Assembly: GCF_016722785.1 (NCBI RefSeq)
Contig: NZ_JAEQNE010000001.1
Span: 1,586,240 to 1,650,239, forward strand
Length of the DNA: 64,000 nucleotides
Direction of reading: 5' to 3'
DNA from: Ramlibacter monticola
GTDB taxonomy: Bacteria > Pseudomonadota > Gammaproteobacteria > Burkholderiales > Burkholderiaceae_C
Both the position numbers and the translations under genes were made by a program. The notes below the pieces were generated by a model. It did no database searches. It was given only the letters and a program-made list of their open reading frames with translations, and was not told the origin of the DNA. Of the stretch, positions 50,106 to 60,401 are shown one piece after another (position 1 is the stretch's first letter; every line of letters begins with the position of its first letter).

Positions 50106-51220
50106 GGCGCGGTGCGAGACAGGAGCCGCTGGACGAGGTCCGCTGCGGAGTAGTAACGGGTTTCCGGCGCGCCCCTGCCTTCCACGAAACGCCGCACGGC
50201 CGCGGCAATGGACACGGGCGAGCCGGGGTCGAAGGTCTGCGCCGGCTCGCACACGTCGCGCACGAAATCGCGTTCAGCTGCGAGCACCGGCACGCCCAGG
50301 GCGCGGGCTTCCAGCATCGGCAGGCCGAAGGATTCGGTGCGCGAAGGAAACAGCAGTGCCGAGCTTGCGCGCATCTGCTTCAGGACCTGCGGCCGCGGCA
50401 ACCGCCCCAGGTTCTCCACGGACGGAATCTGCCCGGCGACGAGACCGGCCGACCGGAGAACCGCGTCGAATTCCGGCTCCCTCAATGTGAGGTACAGCTT
50501 CGGAAACTGCCCCTGCGATGCGAGCAGTGCCCAGGCCTGCAGCAGATGCGCATGGTTCTTGTGCGGCATGGCATCGGCGGGAAAGATGAAGCTGCAAGCC
50601 CCGTAGTCGACTGCCTGCGCCGAGTCCCTCTCGAGTGCCGGGAGAAGCTTTGCAAGCTCCTCGTCCACCACGGGGACGACGCGGACGTCCACTCCGGGAA
50701 TCCTGGCGAGCACGGCGCGCGCCATGCTCGGCGTCTGAACCCAGATCTCGTCGCAATTGCGGATGGCGGCTCGGAGCCAGAGTCGCTCGAGAGCGATCCT
50801 CGCGCGCGTCACGAGCCCGTAGCGCACTCCCGGTTCGCGCGCGATGAGGTACGACGCCTGGAGGTAGCTGACCACGCGCCCGGCGGGCCGCGCGAGGGGA
50901 GGCAGGCCGTTGAAGCAGAAGAGAACGTCCGCCCGCGTCATCCGGGCGGCCATGGTAGAAAGGCCCAGGCAGCGCGCGAGAGGACTCTGCCCCACGAAAT
51001 TGATCTGCGCTCCACGCGGGAACGCGACGCCGCCACGCACTCTTTCGTCGATCAAGGCCTCCTGGAGCGTGCCTTCCATGGCGTGCACCAGCGCCTCCAG
51101 CAGAATCCGGCCGCCACCGAAATGGACTCCGGCGGCGCCCAGGAAGACGCGGCCGCCGGCCGCCTCGCTGCCGGACCGCGCCCCGCGCTCCACCGTGAAT
51201 GCACTGACCCCGATACTCAT
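50102..51220 (-). CDS. GT4-family (group 1) glycosyltransferase
   Basis: A 372-residue glycosyltransferase. The C-terminal half has the group 1 pattern: FIFPADAMPHKNHAHLLQAW, LGRLPRPQVLKQMRASSALL and FPSRTESFGLPMLEARALGV, with Glu in TESFGLPMLE as donor-binding residue. The N-terminal GVHFGGGRILLEALV is a typical acceptor-side loop. The start at 51220 (MSIGVSAFTVERG) is the only in-frame ATG before the domain. It is the second of three transferases; linkage made is unknown. Confidence 0.82.
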   Translation of the reverse strand: MSIGVSAFTVERGARSGSEAAGGRVFLGAAGVHFGGGRILLEALVHAMEGTLQEALIDERVRGGVAFPRGAQINFVGQSPLARCLGLSTMAARMTRADVLFCFNGLPPLARPAGRVVSYLQASYLIAREPGVRYGLVTRARIALERLWLRAAIRNCDEIWVQTPSMARAVLARIPGVDVRVVPVVDEELAKLLPALERDSAQAVDYGACSFIFPADAMPHKNHAHLLQAWALLASQGQFPKLYLTLREPEFDAVLRSAGLVAGQIPSVENLGRLPRPQVLKQMRASSALLFPSRTESFGLPMLEARALGVPVLAAERDFVRDVCEPAQTFDPGSPVSIAAAVRRFVEGRGAPETRYYSAADLVQRLLSRTAP

Positions 51221-51342
51221 TTCCGTCTCTATTGCACCGCCACGTCGGCCCCCGGCCGACGGCTTGGCTCGTCCTGTCGTCCCGCCTGCTCCACGGCCCG
51301 CGCTCCACCCGGGGCGGGCTGGCAGCCATGTGGCTGCGCGGC

Positions 51343-52554
51343 TCAAACGCCGTTCATGACTCCGCGGACCACATTGTCCCAGCTGATCTGCCTTTGCTGG
51401 AGGAAGGCCAGGACCTCCTGCGGCGCGGCGGCGACGGTCTCGAGGCCGGCCACATAGGACCGGCCGCCTGCGGCCGAGGGATGCCGCAGGCGTCGCACGA
51501 ACTTTGCCGCGGCCTCGAGGCGGATCTTGCGCACCTGGGCACGGACCCGCCTTTCGAAGGCGGCGGGATCCAGTTGCATCCGCTCCACGGCGAAGGGGAC
51601 GGCTTCCTCGATCTCCCTGCTGAATTCGGAGTGACGCACGCGGCAGAGCGCGATCAGCCGATCGAAGGCGAAGCGCTGCACCTGTTCCGGCTCCATTCTG
51701 GACACGGTCGTCAGGGCCGCATGGGCCCAGACCGTTTCCACGGAGAAGAAGCGCGGCACGCCCGCAGCCCAGCCGGCCCGTTCGAAGGCCTTGGTCTGCT
51801 CCTCCTGGTCGAGCCGGCCCTTGTGGCTGTTCAATGCGCTGCGCCCGGTGTTGCTGCCCCCGGAGGCACCCGGAATGGTCAGCGGGTAATCGACCACGAG
51901 AAAGCTCCTGGCGCACACGGCGAGTCCCACGGCGCCCGAAACGTCGGGACTGGAGCCATGGAAATAGGCGCCGGACAGCGTGCGCACTTGCTCGAGCAGC
52001 GAACGCTTGACGATGCCGTGGTAGATCTTGGGCAGCCCGTCCGTCCCCTGCGCCGCCCCGGCCAAGGCATTGGCCAGGGCCGTCCTGGCAGAGTGGAAGC
52101 AGCCATCTCCCATGTGCCGCGCGAAATAGACGCGGCTCGCGTGGCCCCGGCCGTAGACGCGCGAGCGGAAGTCCGGCCAGACGTAGTTCGCGACGACGTT
52201 CGGCGCGATGACTTCGATCCCCTGGGCGGCGGCCCACTCGGCCGCAGCGAGAGCGTGGGGGCTGATGGTGTCGTCGTCGCCGATCAGGCAGACGTACTCG
52301 CCCGACGCAAGGGAGAGGGCCGCGTTGTGGTTTCCCGTCATGTCCAGCCGCTCCGCGGGCCGGACGTACTTGAGGCGGGCATCCGACAGCAGGCCATGCT
52401 GCTCGAGCAGCCCTTGCAGCACGTCGTCGGTGCTGGTGTCCGTCACGACCACCTCCAGCCGGGAATCGGCGATCGACAGCAGCGAGGAGATCGCGTGGAT
52501 GGCGTACCGGGCCCTGTTGTGGGTGGGGACGGCGACGGACAGCAAGGGGCTCAT
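51343..52554 (-). CDS. GT2-family glycosyltransferase
   Basis: A 403-residue inverting GT-A enzyme. LLSVAVPTHNRARYAIHAIS at 4-23 begins the domain, and the metal-binding DxD is in CLIGDDDTISPHALAA (near residue 93). NHNAALSLASGEYV precedes it. The C-terminal 200 residues are helical and typical for rhamnosyltransferase-like members, but I cannot fix donor or acceptor. With dTDP-L-rhamnose genes upstream, rhamnose transfer is plausible. It follows the flippase by 70 bases and precedes the next transferase by 122 bases without another gene. Confidence 0.85.
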   Translation of the reverse strand: MSPLLSVAVPTHNRARYAIHAISSLLSIADSRLEVVVTDTSTDDVLQGLLEQHGLLSDARLKYVRPAERLDMTGNHNAALSLASGEYVCLIGDDDTISPHALAAAEWAAAQGIEVIAPNVVANYVWPDFRSRVYGRGHASRVYFARHMGDGCFHSARTALANALAGAAQGTDGLPKIYHGIVKRSLLEQVRTLSGAYFHGSSPDVSGAVGLAVCARSFLVVDYPLTIPGASGGSNTGRSALNSHKGRLDQEEQTKAFERAGWAAGVPRFFSVETVWAHAALTTVSRMEPEQVQRFAFDRLIALCRVRHSEFSREIEEAVPFAVERMQLDPAAFERRVRAQVRKIRLEAAAKFVRRLRHPSAAGGRSYVAGLETVAAAPQEVLAFLQQRQISWDNVVRGVMNGV

Positions 52555-52624
52555 CGGGATTCCGGGGTTGCTCTGTTCGACCAGGGGGCGGAGGGGGTTC
52601 GCAGGCAGGGGTCAGGCAACTCGC

Positions 52625-54082
52625 TCACGTGACGCCCTTCGATGCGAGGCTGCGGCGGCGGATCCTCGGCGCCATCCGGCGCAGTCCCAGCAGCAGCACG
52701 AACGCGACCACCGCGATCCAGACCCATACCCGCTGGTCGGTCCCCTGCAGCGTCAGGCCCGCCCAGGCAAACGCGGCGCAAAGCAGCCACCAACCGTCGG
52801 CGGCCACCCAGGGATTGCGCCCTGGCTTCAGGACGTCGCGCACGAACCAGAACATCGCGGCCGTATCGAAGGTCGCGCGCAGCAGCCATGCGACAGCCGC
52901 GCCCGTGACGCCATGGCGCGATGTCAACCACCACGTCAACACCAGCGTGACCGGCAGTTCCACGCAATGAATGAGCGCCGTCGTCCGCGCCCTCCCCGTG
53001 GCCTGCAGCAAGGTGTAGGGAATCGTGGCCAGGCAATTGAGGAACATGCCCGCCGCGAAAAGGCGCAGCAGCGGCGCACTCTGGTGCGCCATCTCGCCGC
53101 TCAGCCACCAGCCCAGGAGTTCGTCGGCAAAGAGCGCCAGCGCCGCGCAGATGGGAAGCAGGACCGCGAACATCGCGCGGACGGCGTCCCCGTAAAGGCG
53201 GTGCAGGTCGATGTCGGCGCGCGATCCATTCGCTGCGAACGTGGGCAACAGGACGGCGGTGAGTGCCCCGGGGATCACCCACAGCTTCATCACGATCTCG
53301 TTGGGCACCGCGTAGGCAGCCACGGCCGCCGCCGAGACCAGCCCGCCGATAATGAACCGGTCCGCGTTCGCCATCAGGGGCCCCGCCACGTTGCTCACCG
53401 ACATCCACCCGCCAGTTCCGATCAGGGGCTTGACGAGGGCCTTCGACCAGGCGAGTTCGCGCACATCGCCCGTCCTGTGCAGGGCAAAGTACCAGTGGAC
53501 CGCGCACGCCACCACGCGCCCGATTCCCAGGACGGCTGCGATCCAGTCGATCCGCGGTCCCACGGCCATCACCACCAGCCAGGGCCCGGCATACGTGAAC
53601 ACACCCATGGGGACGCGGATCATGTTCACGACCGCGAAGGCATGCCGGGCTTCCAGGGCGCCTCGAAGACCCGCCGTGAGCACGATGAAGGGAATCGCCG
53701 CGGCCATCCAGTACACCGCGCGCTCCGCTTCCGCGCGGTCCGTCAGTCGAGCGATCAGGGCCACGCCGGGGCCTGCAAACACGGCGATCAGCGCAGCGGC
53801 CGCGAGGCCGATGATCAGCATCAGCACCAGCGCCGTTCCCAGGACGCGCCCTGCGTCGCCGTCGGCCGGCGCGTGCGGGTCGGAACGGGCGAGTTGCTGG
53901 GTGACGGCGCGGCCCAGACCGAGGTCGAACAGGCCGAAGTAGCTGACCAAGCCCCAGACCAGGGCGAGCAGGCCGAAGCGCTCCTGACCGAGCTGCCCGA
54001 GCAGCGCAGGGATCGCGAATGCGGCCACCACGAGTGGCGCACCGAGACCCAACAGATTCCAGGAAGTATTCCTCAGCAGCAT
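52625..54082 (-). CDS. oligosaccharide flippase (Wzx/MATE-like)
   Basis: A 485-residue membrane protein with about 12-14 helices, for example AALIAVFAGPGVALIARL, WLVVMAVGPRIDWIAAVLG and ALVWGLVSYFGLFDLGLGRA, the last being the Wzx family N-terminal signature. It would flip the lipid-linked repeat unit to the periplasm. The gap on its promoter side (54083-54216) has no gene; a TACAAT-like hexamer on the minus strand there lacks a good -35. A Wzy polymerase partner is not seen in the window. Confidence 0.85.
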   Translation of the reverse strand: MLLRNTSWNLLGLGAPLVVAAFAIPALLGQLGQERFGLLALVWGLVSYFGLFDLGLGRAVTQQLARSDPHAPADGDAGRVLGTALVLMLIIGLAAAALIAVFAGPGVALIARLTDRAEAERAVYWMAAAIPFIVLTAGLRGALEARHAFAVVNMIRVPMGVFTYAGPWLVVMAVGPRIDWIAAVLGIGRVVACAVHWYFALHRTGDVRELAWSKALVKPLIGTGGWMSVSNVAGPLMANADRFIIGGLVSAAAVAAYAVPNEIVMKLWVIPGALTAVLLPTFAANGSRADIDLHRLYGDAVRAMFAVLLPICAALALFADELLGWWLSGEMAHQSAPLLRLFAAGMFLNCLATIPYTLLQATGRARTTALIHCVELPVTLVLTWWLTSRHGVTGAAVAWLLRATFDTAAMFWFVRDVLKPGRNPWVAADGWWLLCAAFAWAGLTLQGTDQRVWVWIAVVAFVLLLGLRRMAPRIRRRSLASKGVT

Positions 54083-54216
54083 CGCGATACGGGAAGGTTC
54101 TGGTCGGGCCCCGGACGGTGGGAAACGCGTGCAGCTTGGCGGACGGCGGATCCGTCCCGCTCGACGTTTGCGCGGGCGCTGATTGTAGACTGGACCGTGT
54201 TTCCCGAAACCTCAGG

Positions 54217-54759
54217 TCACCAAGGCTCCGCCGCCGAAAGCGCCATCCCCGCCCGGTCCTTCACGGACAGGACCGGCTCGCCCTCGAGAGGCCACTGGAT
54301 CCCGATCTGGGGGTCGTTCCAAGCGATGCAGCGCTCGTGCTCCGGCGCGTAGTAATCGGTTGCTTTGTAAAGAAAATCGGCGCCATCGCTCAGCACCAGG
54401 AAGCCGTGGGCAAAGCCTTTGGGAATCCACAACTGCCGCTGGTTCTCCTCGCTCAGGACTTCCCCCACCCACTTGCCGAACGTGGGGGAGGAGCGGCGCA
54501 CGTCCACCGCCACGTCGAACACGGCACCGCGCACGACGCGCACGAGCTTGCCCTGCGTTTGCTGGATCTGGTAGTGCAGGCCCCGCAGAATGCCCCGGGC
54601 CGAGCGCGAGTGGTTGTCCTGGACGAAGTCGTCCTCCACGCCGGTGGCTTCGCGGAACACCTTGCGGTTGAAGCTCTCGAGGAAGAAGCCGCGCGCGTCC
54701 CCGAACACCTTGGGCTCGAGGACCAGCACCTCGGGAATGGCCGTGGAGATGACCTTCAT
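54217..54759 (-). CDS. rfbC: dTDP-4-dehydrorhamnose 3,5-epimerase
   Basis: A 180-residue cupin-fold epimerase of dTDP-L-rhamnose synthesis. [10 protein letters not shown] at 23-32, the catalytic His in [18 protein letters not shown] (near 48 and 61), [20 protein letters not shown] and [14 protein letters not shown] are all standard. Start at 54759 overlaps rfbA (ATGA). Last gene of the rfbBDAC block. Confidence 0.96.
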   Translation of the reverse strand: MKVISTAIPEVLVLEPKVFGDARGFFLESFNRKVFREATGVEDDFVQDNHSRSARGILRGLHYQIQQTQGKLVRVVRGAVFDVAVDVRRSSPTFGKWVGEVLSEENQRQLWIPKGFAHGFLVLSDGADFLYKATDYYAPEHERCIAWNDPQIGIQWPLEGEPVLSVKDRAGMALSAAEPW

Positions 54760-55646
54760 CGCCCCTGCTTCCCTTCGCGAAGCACGTTCAGCAGGTACCT
54801 GCCGTAGCCGTTCTTCTTCAGCGGCTCGGCCAGGCGCTCCAGTTGCGCATCCTCGATGAACCCGCCGCGCCAGGCGATCTCTTCGGGGCAGGCGACCTTG
54901 AGGCCCTGGCGGTTCTCCAGCGTGGCGATGAACTGGCCGGCCTCCAGCAGGCTCTCGTGCGTCCCGGTGTCGAGCCAGGCGTAGCCGCGCTGCATGATCG
55001 TGACGGACAGCCCGCCCCGTTCCAGGTAGGCCTGGTTGACCGCGGTGATCTCCAGCTCGCCGCGCGCGCTGGGCTTGACCGACTTCGCGATGTCCACGAC
55101 CTGCCGGTCGTAGAAATAGAGGCCCGTCACGGCGTAGCGGCTGCGCGGCTGGGCAGGCTTCTCCTCGATGCTGATGGCGCGACCCGTGCCGTCGAACTCC
55201 ACCACGCCATAGCGCTCCGGGTCCTGCACGTGGTAGGCGAACACCGTCGCCCCTTCTTCGCGGGCGTCGGCCGCGCGCAGCAGCGATTGCAGGTCGTGCC
55301 CGTAGAAGATGTTGTCCCCCAGGACGAGCGCGCTGGGCGCGCCGCCGAGGAACTGCTCGCCGATGAGGAAGGCCTGCGCCAGGCCGTCGGGGCTGGGCTG
55401 CACCGCGTAGCGGATGTCCATGCCCCACTGCGAGCCGTCGCCCAGCAGCTGCTGGAAGCGCGGCGTGTCCTGCGGCGTGCTGATCACCAGCACTTCGCGG
55501 ATGCCCGCCAGCATCAGCGTGCTGAGCGGGTAGTACACCATGGGCTTGTCGTACACCGGCAGCAGCTGCTTGCTGATGGCCAGCGTGGCCGGATGCAGCC
55601 GCGTGCCGGAGCCGCCGGCGAGGATGATGCCTTTGCGTCGGGTCAT
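54756..55646 (-). CDS. rfbA: glucose-1-phosphate thymidylyltransferase
   Basis: A 296-residue nucleotidyltransferase making dTDP-glucose. [20 protein letters not shown] at 6-25 is the nucleotide-binding signature; [13 protein letters not shown] carries the metal-binding Asp (near 111) and [17 protein letters not shown] follows. Length and ending are typical for RmlA. It overlaps rfbC and rfbD starts by 4 bases each. Confidence 0.96.
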   Translation of the reverse strand: MTRRKGIILAGGSGTRLHPATLAISKQLLPVYDKPMVYYPLSTLMLAGIREVLVISTPQDTPRFQQLLGDGSQWGMDIRYAVQPSPDGLAQAFLIGEQFLGGAPSALVLGDNIFYGHDLQSLLRAADAREEGATVFAYHVQDPERYGVVEFDGTGRAISIEEKPAQPRSRYAVTGLYFYDRQVVDIAKSVKPSARGELEITAVNQAYLERGGLSVTIMQRGYAWLDTGTHESLLEAGQFIATLENRQGLKVACPEEIAWRGGFIEDAQLERLAEPLKKNGYGRYLLNVLREGKQGR

Positions 55647-56545
55647 GAGCGTTCCAGGAGTTCGTGAAGCATGCGGGCGACGCCCTCTTCCCACGCGGGG
55701 AGCTCCAGGCCGAAGGCCGCGCGCAAGCGCGCCGTGTCGAGCCGGGAATTATGCGGTCGGCGCGCCGGGGTCGGGAACCCGGAGCCAGGCACCGGCGCGA
55801 CCGCCTCCGGGCCGGCCTTCAGGGCCTCGCCCAGCGCCTGCGCCCGGGCCAGGACGAAGCGGGCATAGCCATGCCAGCTGGTCTCCCCACCGGCGGCGAC
55901 GTGGTAGGTGCCGGCCAGGCCTGGCTCGCGCAGCAGCGCGCGGATCGCATGCGCCGTCACGTCCGCCAGCAGCTCGGCCCCGGTCGGCGCGCCGAACTGG
56001 TCGTCCACCACGGTGAGACGGTCCCGCTCGCGCGCCAGGCGCAGCATGGTCTTGGCGAAGTTGCCGCCGCGCGCCGCGTAGACCCAACTCGTTCGCAGGA
56101 TCAGGTGCAGCGGCTGGGCGGCCGCGATGCGCTGCTCGCCCTCCAGCTTGGTGCGGCCGTAGACGCTCAGCGGCCCGGTGGCGTCGTCCTCTCGCCAGGG
56201 GCGTTCGCCGCTGCCGTCGAAGACGTAGTCGGTCGAGTAGTGGACCACGGGGGCGCCGATCCGGCGCGCCGCGGCGGCGATCGCCTCGGGGGCCAGCGCG
56301 TTGACAGTGCGGGCCTCGCCGGGCTCGCTCTCCGCCTTGTCGACCGCGGTGTAGGCGGCCGCGTTCACGACGAGGTCCGGGCGCACGCGTTCCACCGTCT
56401 GCGCGACGGCCGCGGGCTCGCGGAAGTTGCCGGCCAGGGCGCCTTCGCCGGCGGACCCGAGCGCGACCAGCTCGCCCAGGGGCGCCAGGCTGCGGCGCAG
56501 CTCCCAACCCACCTGGCCATTGGCGCCGAACAGCAGGATCTTCAT
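55643..56545 (-). CDS. rfbD: dTDP-4-dehydrorhamnose reductase
   Basis: A 300-residue SDR-type reductase, the last step to dTDP-L-rhamnose. NADPH loop [15 protein letters not shown] at 6-20, [15 protein letters not shown] near 62-76, [14 protein letters not shown] near 104-117 and catalytic Tyr-x-x-x-Lys in [11 protein letters not shown]. The ATG 56545 ([11 protein letters not shown]) is the obvious start. It overlaps rfbA and is 4 bases after rfbB. Confidence 0.96.
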   Translation of the reverse strand: MKILLFGANGQVGWELRRSLAPLGELVALGSAGEGALAGNFREPAAVAQTVERVRPDLVVNAAAYTAVDKAESEPGEARTVNALAPEAIAAAARRIGAPVVHYSTDYVFDGSGERPWREDDATGPLSVYGRTKLEGEQRIAAAQPLHLILRTSWVYAARGGNFAKTMLRLARERDRLTVVDDQFGAPTGAELLADVTAHAIRALLREPGLAGTYHVAAGGETSWHGYARFVLARAQALGEALKAGPEAVAPVPGSGFPTPARRPHNSRLDTARLRAAFGLELPAWEEGVARMLHELLERS

Positions 56546-56549
56546 GGCT

Positions 56550-57614
56550 TCAGGCGGCGCTCGCGTACTGCGTCGCGATCCATTCGCGGTAGGCGCCGCT
56601 CTGCACGTGCTCGACCCAGGCGGTGTTCGCCAGGTACCACTGCACCGTCTTGCGCAGGCCCGTCTCGAAGGTCTCCGCCGGCTTCCAGCCCAGTTCGCGT
56701 TCCAGCCTGCGGGCGTCGATCGCATAGCGGCGATCGTGGCCTGGGCGGTCCTTCACGAAGGTGACCTGCTCGCCGTAGCTGCCGCCGCCGGCGCGCGGCT
56801 TGAGTTCATCGAGCAGCGCACACACGGTGCGCACCACGTCGAGGTTGGCCTTCTCGTTCCAGCCGCCGACGTTGTAGGTCTCGCCGGTGCGTCCCGCTTC
56901 CAGCACGCGCCGGATCGCGCTGCAGTGGTCGCCCACGTAGAGCCAGTCGCGCACCTGCTGGCCGTCTCCGTACACCGGCAGCGGCTTGCCGGCCAGCGCG
57001 TTGACGATCATCAGCGGAATCAGCTTCTCGGGGAAGTGGTACGGGCCGTAGTTGTTGGAGCAGTTGGTTGTGAGCACCGGCAGCCCGTAGGTGTGGTGGT
57101 ACGCCCGCACCAGGTGGTCGCTGGCGGCCTTGCTGGCCGAATAGGGGCTGTTGGGCTCGTAACGGTGCTGCTCGGTGAAGGCGGGATCGCGCGGGCCCAG
57201 CGAGCCGTAGACCTCGTCGGTCGAGACGTGCAGGAAGCGGAACGCCTCCCGCTCGGCGCCCTGCAGGGCGCCCCAGTACGCGCGCACCGCTTCCAGCAGC
57301 CGGAACGTGCCCACCACGTTGGTTTCGATGAAGGTGCCCGGGGCGTGGATCGAGCGGTCCACGTGCGATTCGGCGGCGAAGTTCAGGATCGCGCGCGGCC
57401 GGTGCCGGGCCAGCAGCGATTCGACCAGGGCGCCGTCGCCGATGTCGCCCTGCACGAACTGGTGGCGGCCGTCGCCTTGCAGCGAGCGCAGGTTCTCGAG
57501 GTTGCCGGCGTAGGTGAGCTTGTCCAGGTTGACGACCGGCTCACCGACGGCGGAGACCCAGTCCAGGACGAAATTGGAGCCGATGAAGCCGGCCCCTCCG
57601 GTCACGAGAATCAT
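56550..57614 (-). CDS. rfbB: dTDP-glucose 4,6-dehydratase
   Basis: A 354-residue extended [18 protein letters not shown] at 5-19, [20 protein letters not shown] near 82-101 and catalytic [10 protein letters not shown] with [19 protein letters not shown] near 155-173. It begins the rfbBDAC block. The 96 bases upstream hold no gene; a GATAAT-like hexamer on the minus strand lacks a recognisable -35. Confidence 0.96.
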   Translation of the reverse strand: MILVTGGAGFIGSNFVLDWVSAVGEPVVNLDKLTYAGNLENLRSLQGDGRHQFVQGDIGDGALVESLLARHRPRAILNFAAESHVDRSIHAPGTFIETNVVGTFRLLEAVRAYWGALQGAEREAFRFLHVSTDEVYGSLGPRDPAFTEQHRYEPNSPYSASKAASDHLVRAYHHTYGLPVLTTNCSNNYGPYHFPEKLIPLMIVNALAGKPLPVYGDGQQVRDWLYVGDHCSAIRRVLEAGRTGETYNVGGWNEKANLDVVRTVCALLDELKPRAGGGSYGEQVTFVKDRPGHDRRYAIDARRLERELGWKPAETFETGLRKTVQWYLANTAWVEHVQSGAYREWIATQYASAA

Positions 57615-57710
57615 GAAAGAGCGCTCCCTCTGCCGGGCCGGCGGCTGCGGCCCGTGCGAGGGGGCGATTATCCCATCCGGAGCGCCGGCACCTCCCCGCG
57701 GGGCAGCCCC

Positions 57711-59696
57711 TCAGAAGTGAATCCCGCGCAACATCTGCTGCAGGGCGATGGCTTCGGCCGACAACTGCGCCTTGCCCTCCTTCGCCCCGGCCGCCGCCGC
57801 GGAGTCGGGAAACATGCGGAAGGTGGTGTTCATGCCGATCTGCGCCACGCGCGGCAGCAGGGCGTGCAGCAGTCCGCCGAACATGCCCAGCCGGGTGGCG
57901 ATGCGCACCGGCTTTTCGACGCAGGCCTGCGCCACCAGGCAGGCCGCCTCGTCCGGCGACAGCGTGGGCACGTTGTTGTAGATCCGGGTGGGCGCGATCA
58001 TCGGCGTGCGCACCAGCGGCATGTTGATGGTGGTGAAGGTGATGCCCTGGTCCTGGAACTCGCTGGCGGCGCAGCGCGTCCAGGCGTCGAGCGCCGCCTT
58101 GGAGGCCACGTAGGCGGAGAAGCGCGGGGCGTTGGTCAGCACGCCGATCGAGCTGACGTTGACCACGTGGCCGCTGCGGCGGGCCACCATCGAGGGCAGC
58201 AGGCCCATAGTGATGCGCAGCGCGCCGAAGTAATTGAGCTGCATGGTCCGCTCGAAATCGTGGAAGCGGTCGTAGCTCGATTCGATGGCCCGGCGGATGG
58301 AGCGGCCGGCGTTGTTCACCAGGTAGTCGACGCCGCCGTGCCTTTCCAGCAGCAGGTGCACGAAGCGGTCGCAGTCGGCGCTGTCCGCAAGGTCGGCCGG
58401 GTAGGCGACGAATTCGTAGCCGCGCGCCTGCGCCTCGCGGCAGGCCTCGTCCAGCTTGTCCTGGTCGCGGCCGCAGATGAGGGTGACCGCGCCCGCTTCC
58501 GCGAACTTGTGGGCGGCCGCCAGCCCGATGCCGGAGGAGCCGCCGGTGACCAGGACCACCTTTCCCCCGACCGTGCCCCGCAGCGAGCGGTCGATGTGCA
58601 GTTCCGGGTCGAGGTGGCGCTCCCAGTAGTCCCACAGGCGCCACGCGTAGTCCTTCAGGTCCGGGCAGGCGATGCCGCTGCCCTTGAGCGCCGCGCGCGC
58701 CTCCCGGTCGTCGAAGCGCGTCGGGTAGTTGACGAATTCGAGGATGTCGTCCGGCAGCCCCAGGTCCTTCATCACGGCATGGCGGATGCGGCGCACCGGC
58801 GCCAGCGCCAGCAGGCTCTTCTTCACCCCGCGCGGGATGAACCCGAGCAGGGCCGCGTTCACGAACAGGCCGATGCGCGGCCCATGCGCGGCGCGGCTGA
58901 AGATGTCGAGCACGTCGCCGACGCGGTAGCCGTGCGGGTCCACCAGGTGGAAGCAGCGGCCCGCGATCGCGTCCTGGTGGCTGATGTGGTCGAGCGCAGC
59001 CACGACGTAGTCCACCGGCACGATGTTGATGCGTCCGCCTTCGAGGCCGATGGAGGGCAGCCACGGCGGCAGCAGCTGCCGCACGCGCTGGATCAGCTTG
59101 AAGAAGTAGTAGGGGCCGTCGACCTTGTCCATCTCGCCGGTGCGGCTGTCGCCCACCACCATCGCCGGGCGATAGGTCGTCCAGGGGACCTTGCACTCCT
59201 CGCGCACGATCTTCTCGCTCTCGTGCTTGGTCAGGAAGTAGGGATGTTCGACGTTCTCCGCTTCGTCGAACATGTCCTCGCGGAACACGCCTTCGTAGAG
59301 GCCCGCGGCGGCGATCGAGGAGACGTGGTGGAAATGGCCGGCCGCGATCGCCTTCGCGAATTCCACGGCGTTGCGCGTCCCCTCCACGTTCACCTGCACC
59401 TGGCTCTCGGCGTCGGCCTCGAGGTCGTAGACGGCCGCGAGGTGGTAGACGTGCTGCACCTCGCCCTTGAGCTCCTTCTGCTGCTCCGGCGAGACGCCCA
59501 GCTTCTTCTGCGTGAGGTCGCCGAAGACGGGGATCGCGCGCGCCGGGCCCGCTCCCCACCATTCGCGCAGGGCCTCGACCTTGCCCTCGCTTTCGCGCCG
59601 GATCAGGAAGTGCACCACGGCGCCCTTGCGTTCGAGCAGTTTCTTCACCAGGCGCTTGCCGATGAAGCCGGTGGCGCCCGTCACGAAGTAGTGCAT
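57711..59696 (-). CDS. two-domain SDR, fatty acyl-CoA/ACP reductase-like
   Basis: A 661-residue protein with two SDR units. The first (about 1-370) is an extended, NAD(P)-binding reductase-like domain: VTGATGFIGKRLVKKLLERK at 5-24, active Tyr-Lys in HPYFLTKHESEK, then a sterile-type C-terminal part. The second (about 378-660) is a classical SDR: VTGGSSGIGLAAAHKFAEAG, NNAGRSIRRAI, NVSSIGVL and YVASKAALDAW. Length and architecture match the Marinobacter enzyme that reduces fatty acyl-CoA/ACP to alcohol, which is my favoured role; the adjacent phasin gene fits lipid or PHA storage. Start at 59696. Confidence 0.72.
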   Translation of the reverse strand: MHYFVTGATGFIGKRLVKKLLERKGAVVHFLIRRESEGKVEALREWWGAGPARAIPVFGDLTQKKLGVSPEQQKELKGEVQHVYHLAAVYDLEADAESQVQVNVEGTRNAVEFAKAIAAGHFHHVSSIAAAGLYEGVFREDMFDEAENVEHPYFLTKHESEKIVREECKVPWTTYRPAMVVGDSRTGEMDKVDGPYYFFKLIQRVRQLLPPWLPSIGLEGGRINIVPVDYVVAALDHISHQDAIAGRCFHLVDPHGYRVGDVLDIFSRAAHGPRIGLFVNAALLGFIPRGVKKSLLALAPVRRIRHAVMKDLGLPDDILEFVNYPTRFDDREARAALKGSGIACPDLKDYAWRLWDYWERHLDPELHIDRSLRGTVGGKVVLVTGGSSGIGLAAAHKFAEAGAVTLICGRDQDKLDEACREAQARGYEFVAYPADLADSADCDRFVHLLLERHGGVDYLVNNAGRSIRRAIESSYDRFHDFERTMQLNYFGALRITMGLLPSMVARRSGHVVNVSSIGVLTNAPRFSAYVASKAALDAWTRCAASEFQDQGITFTTINMPLVRTPMIAPTRIYNNVPTLSPDEAACLVAQACVEKPVRIATRLGMFGGLLHALLPRVAQIGMNTTFRMFPDSAAAAGAKEGKAQLSAEAIALQQMLRGIHF

Positions 59697-59861
59697 GCAG
59701 CCCCCCTTCCGGATGCTTGTTTGGGGGGATTCTGCATCAGCCCGGCCCGCAAGTGCATCCTCCCCCTGGGTCCTGTGCATTAGTGCGCCCGGTCTACAAA
59801 TCCCGGCCGGCGGAGCTAAAGTTGCTGTCGAAGGCACGCTGCGTGTCGCAAAGGAGAGGCA

Positions 59862-60401
59862 ATGGTCACGAAGCTGAAGAAGGCCAGCGAGGAAAGCGCC
59901 GCCGCGGGTGACAGCCCCGACCTGGCCGGCACCGTCAAGGAATCCGCGCAGCAGATCTGGCTGGCGGGCCTGGGCGCGTTTTCGAAGGCCCAGGCGGAAG
60001 GCGGCAAGGTGTTCCAGGCGCTGGTGAAGGAGGGCCTGGACATCCAGAAGAAGACGCAGGCCGCCGCCGGCGAGAAGTTCACGGATGCGACCAGCCGCAT
60101 GGCCTCGATGGCCACGGACCTGTCCAACAAGGCCTCGGGCCAGTGGGACAAGCTGGAAACCATCTTCGAGGAACGCGTGGCGCGCGCGCTGAAGAAGCTG
60201 GGCGTACCCACCTCGCGCGAGATCGACGAACTGGTCGCGCGCATCGAGGAACTGAACCGCACTGTCGCGGCGCTGGGCGGCGAAACGGGCGCCCGCAAGG
60301 GGCCCCCCCACAAGACGGCCGCCCGCACGGGCGCGGCGCAGCGGCCGGCCGTGAAGGCGGCGCGCAAGCGCGCGTCGGCCCGCAAGGCCGCCAGCGAGTG
60401 A
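59862..60401 (+). CDS. phasin family protein (PHA granule-associated)
   Basis: A 179-residue phasin of the PhaI/PhaF kind. The amphipathic helical domain (about 20-125) has VKESAQQIWLAGLGAFSKAQ and AVTSR-like SNKASGQWDKLETIFEERVA; the C-terminus (about 140-179) is Ala/Lys/Arg-rich (AARTGAAQRPAVKAARKRAS), a DNA-binding-like tail that can tie granules to the nucleoid. A strong AAAGGAGAGG ribosome site precedes the ATG. Divergent from the reductase gene by 165 bases without another gene. The stop overlaps a GTG (GTGA) that opens the patatin frame. Confidence 0.9.
   Translation: MVTKLKKASEESAAAGDSPDLAGTVKESAQQIWLAGLGAFSKAQAEGGKVFQALVKEGLDIQKKTQAAAGEKFTDATSRMASMATDLSNKASGQWDKLETIFEERVARALKKLGVPTSREIDELVARIEELNRTVAALGGETGARKGPPHKTAARTGAAQRPAVKAARKRASARKAASE

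Noticed and set aside
54182..54187. TACAAT-like -10 element (minus strand) before the flippase gene
   Set aside because: No convincing -35 hexamer at 16-18 bases; a single hexamer is not enough for a promoter call.
57666..57671. GATAAT-like -10 element (minus strand) before rfbB
   Set aside because: The corresponding -35 position reads G+C-rich sequence without similarity to TTGACA.
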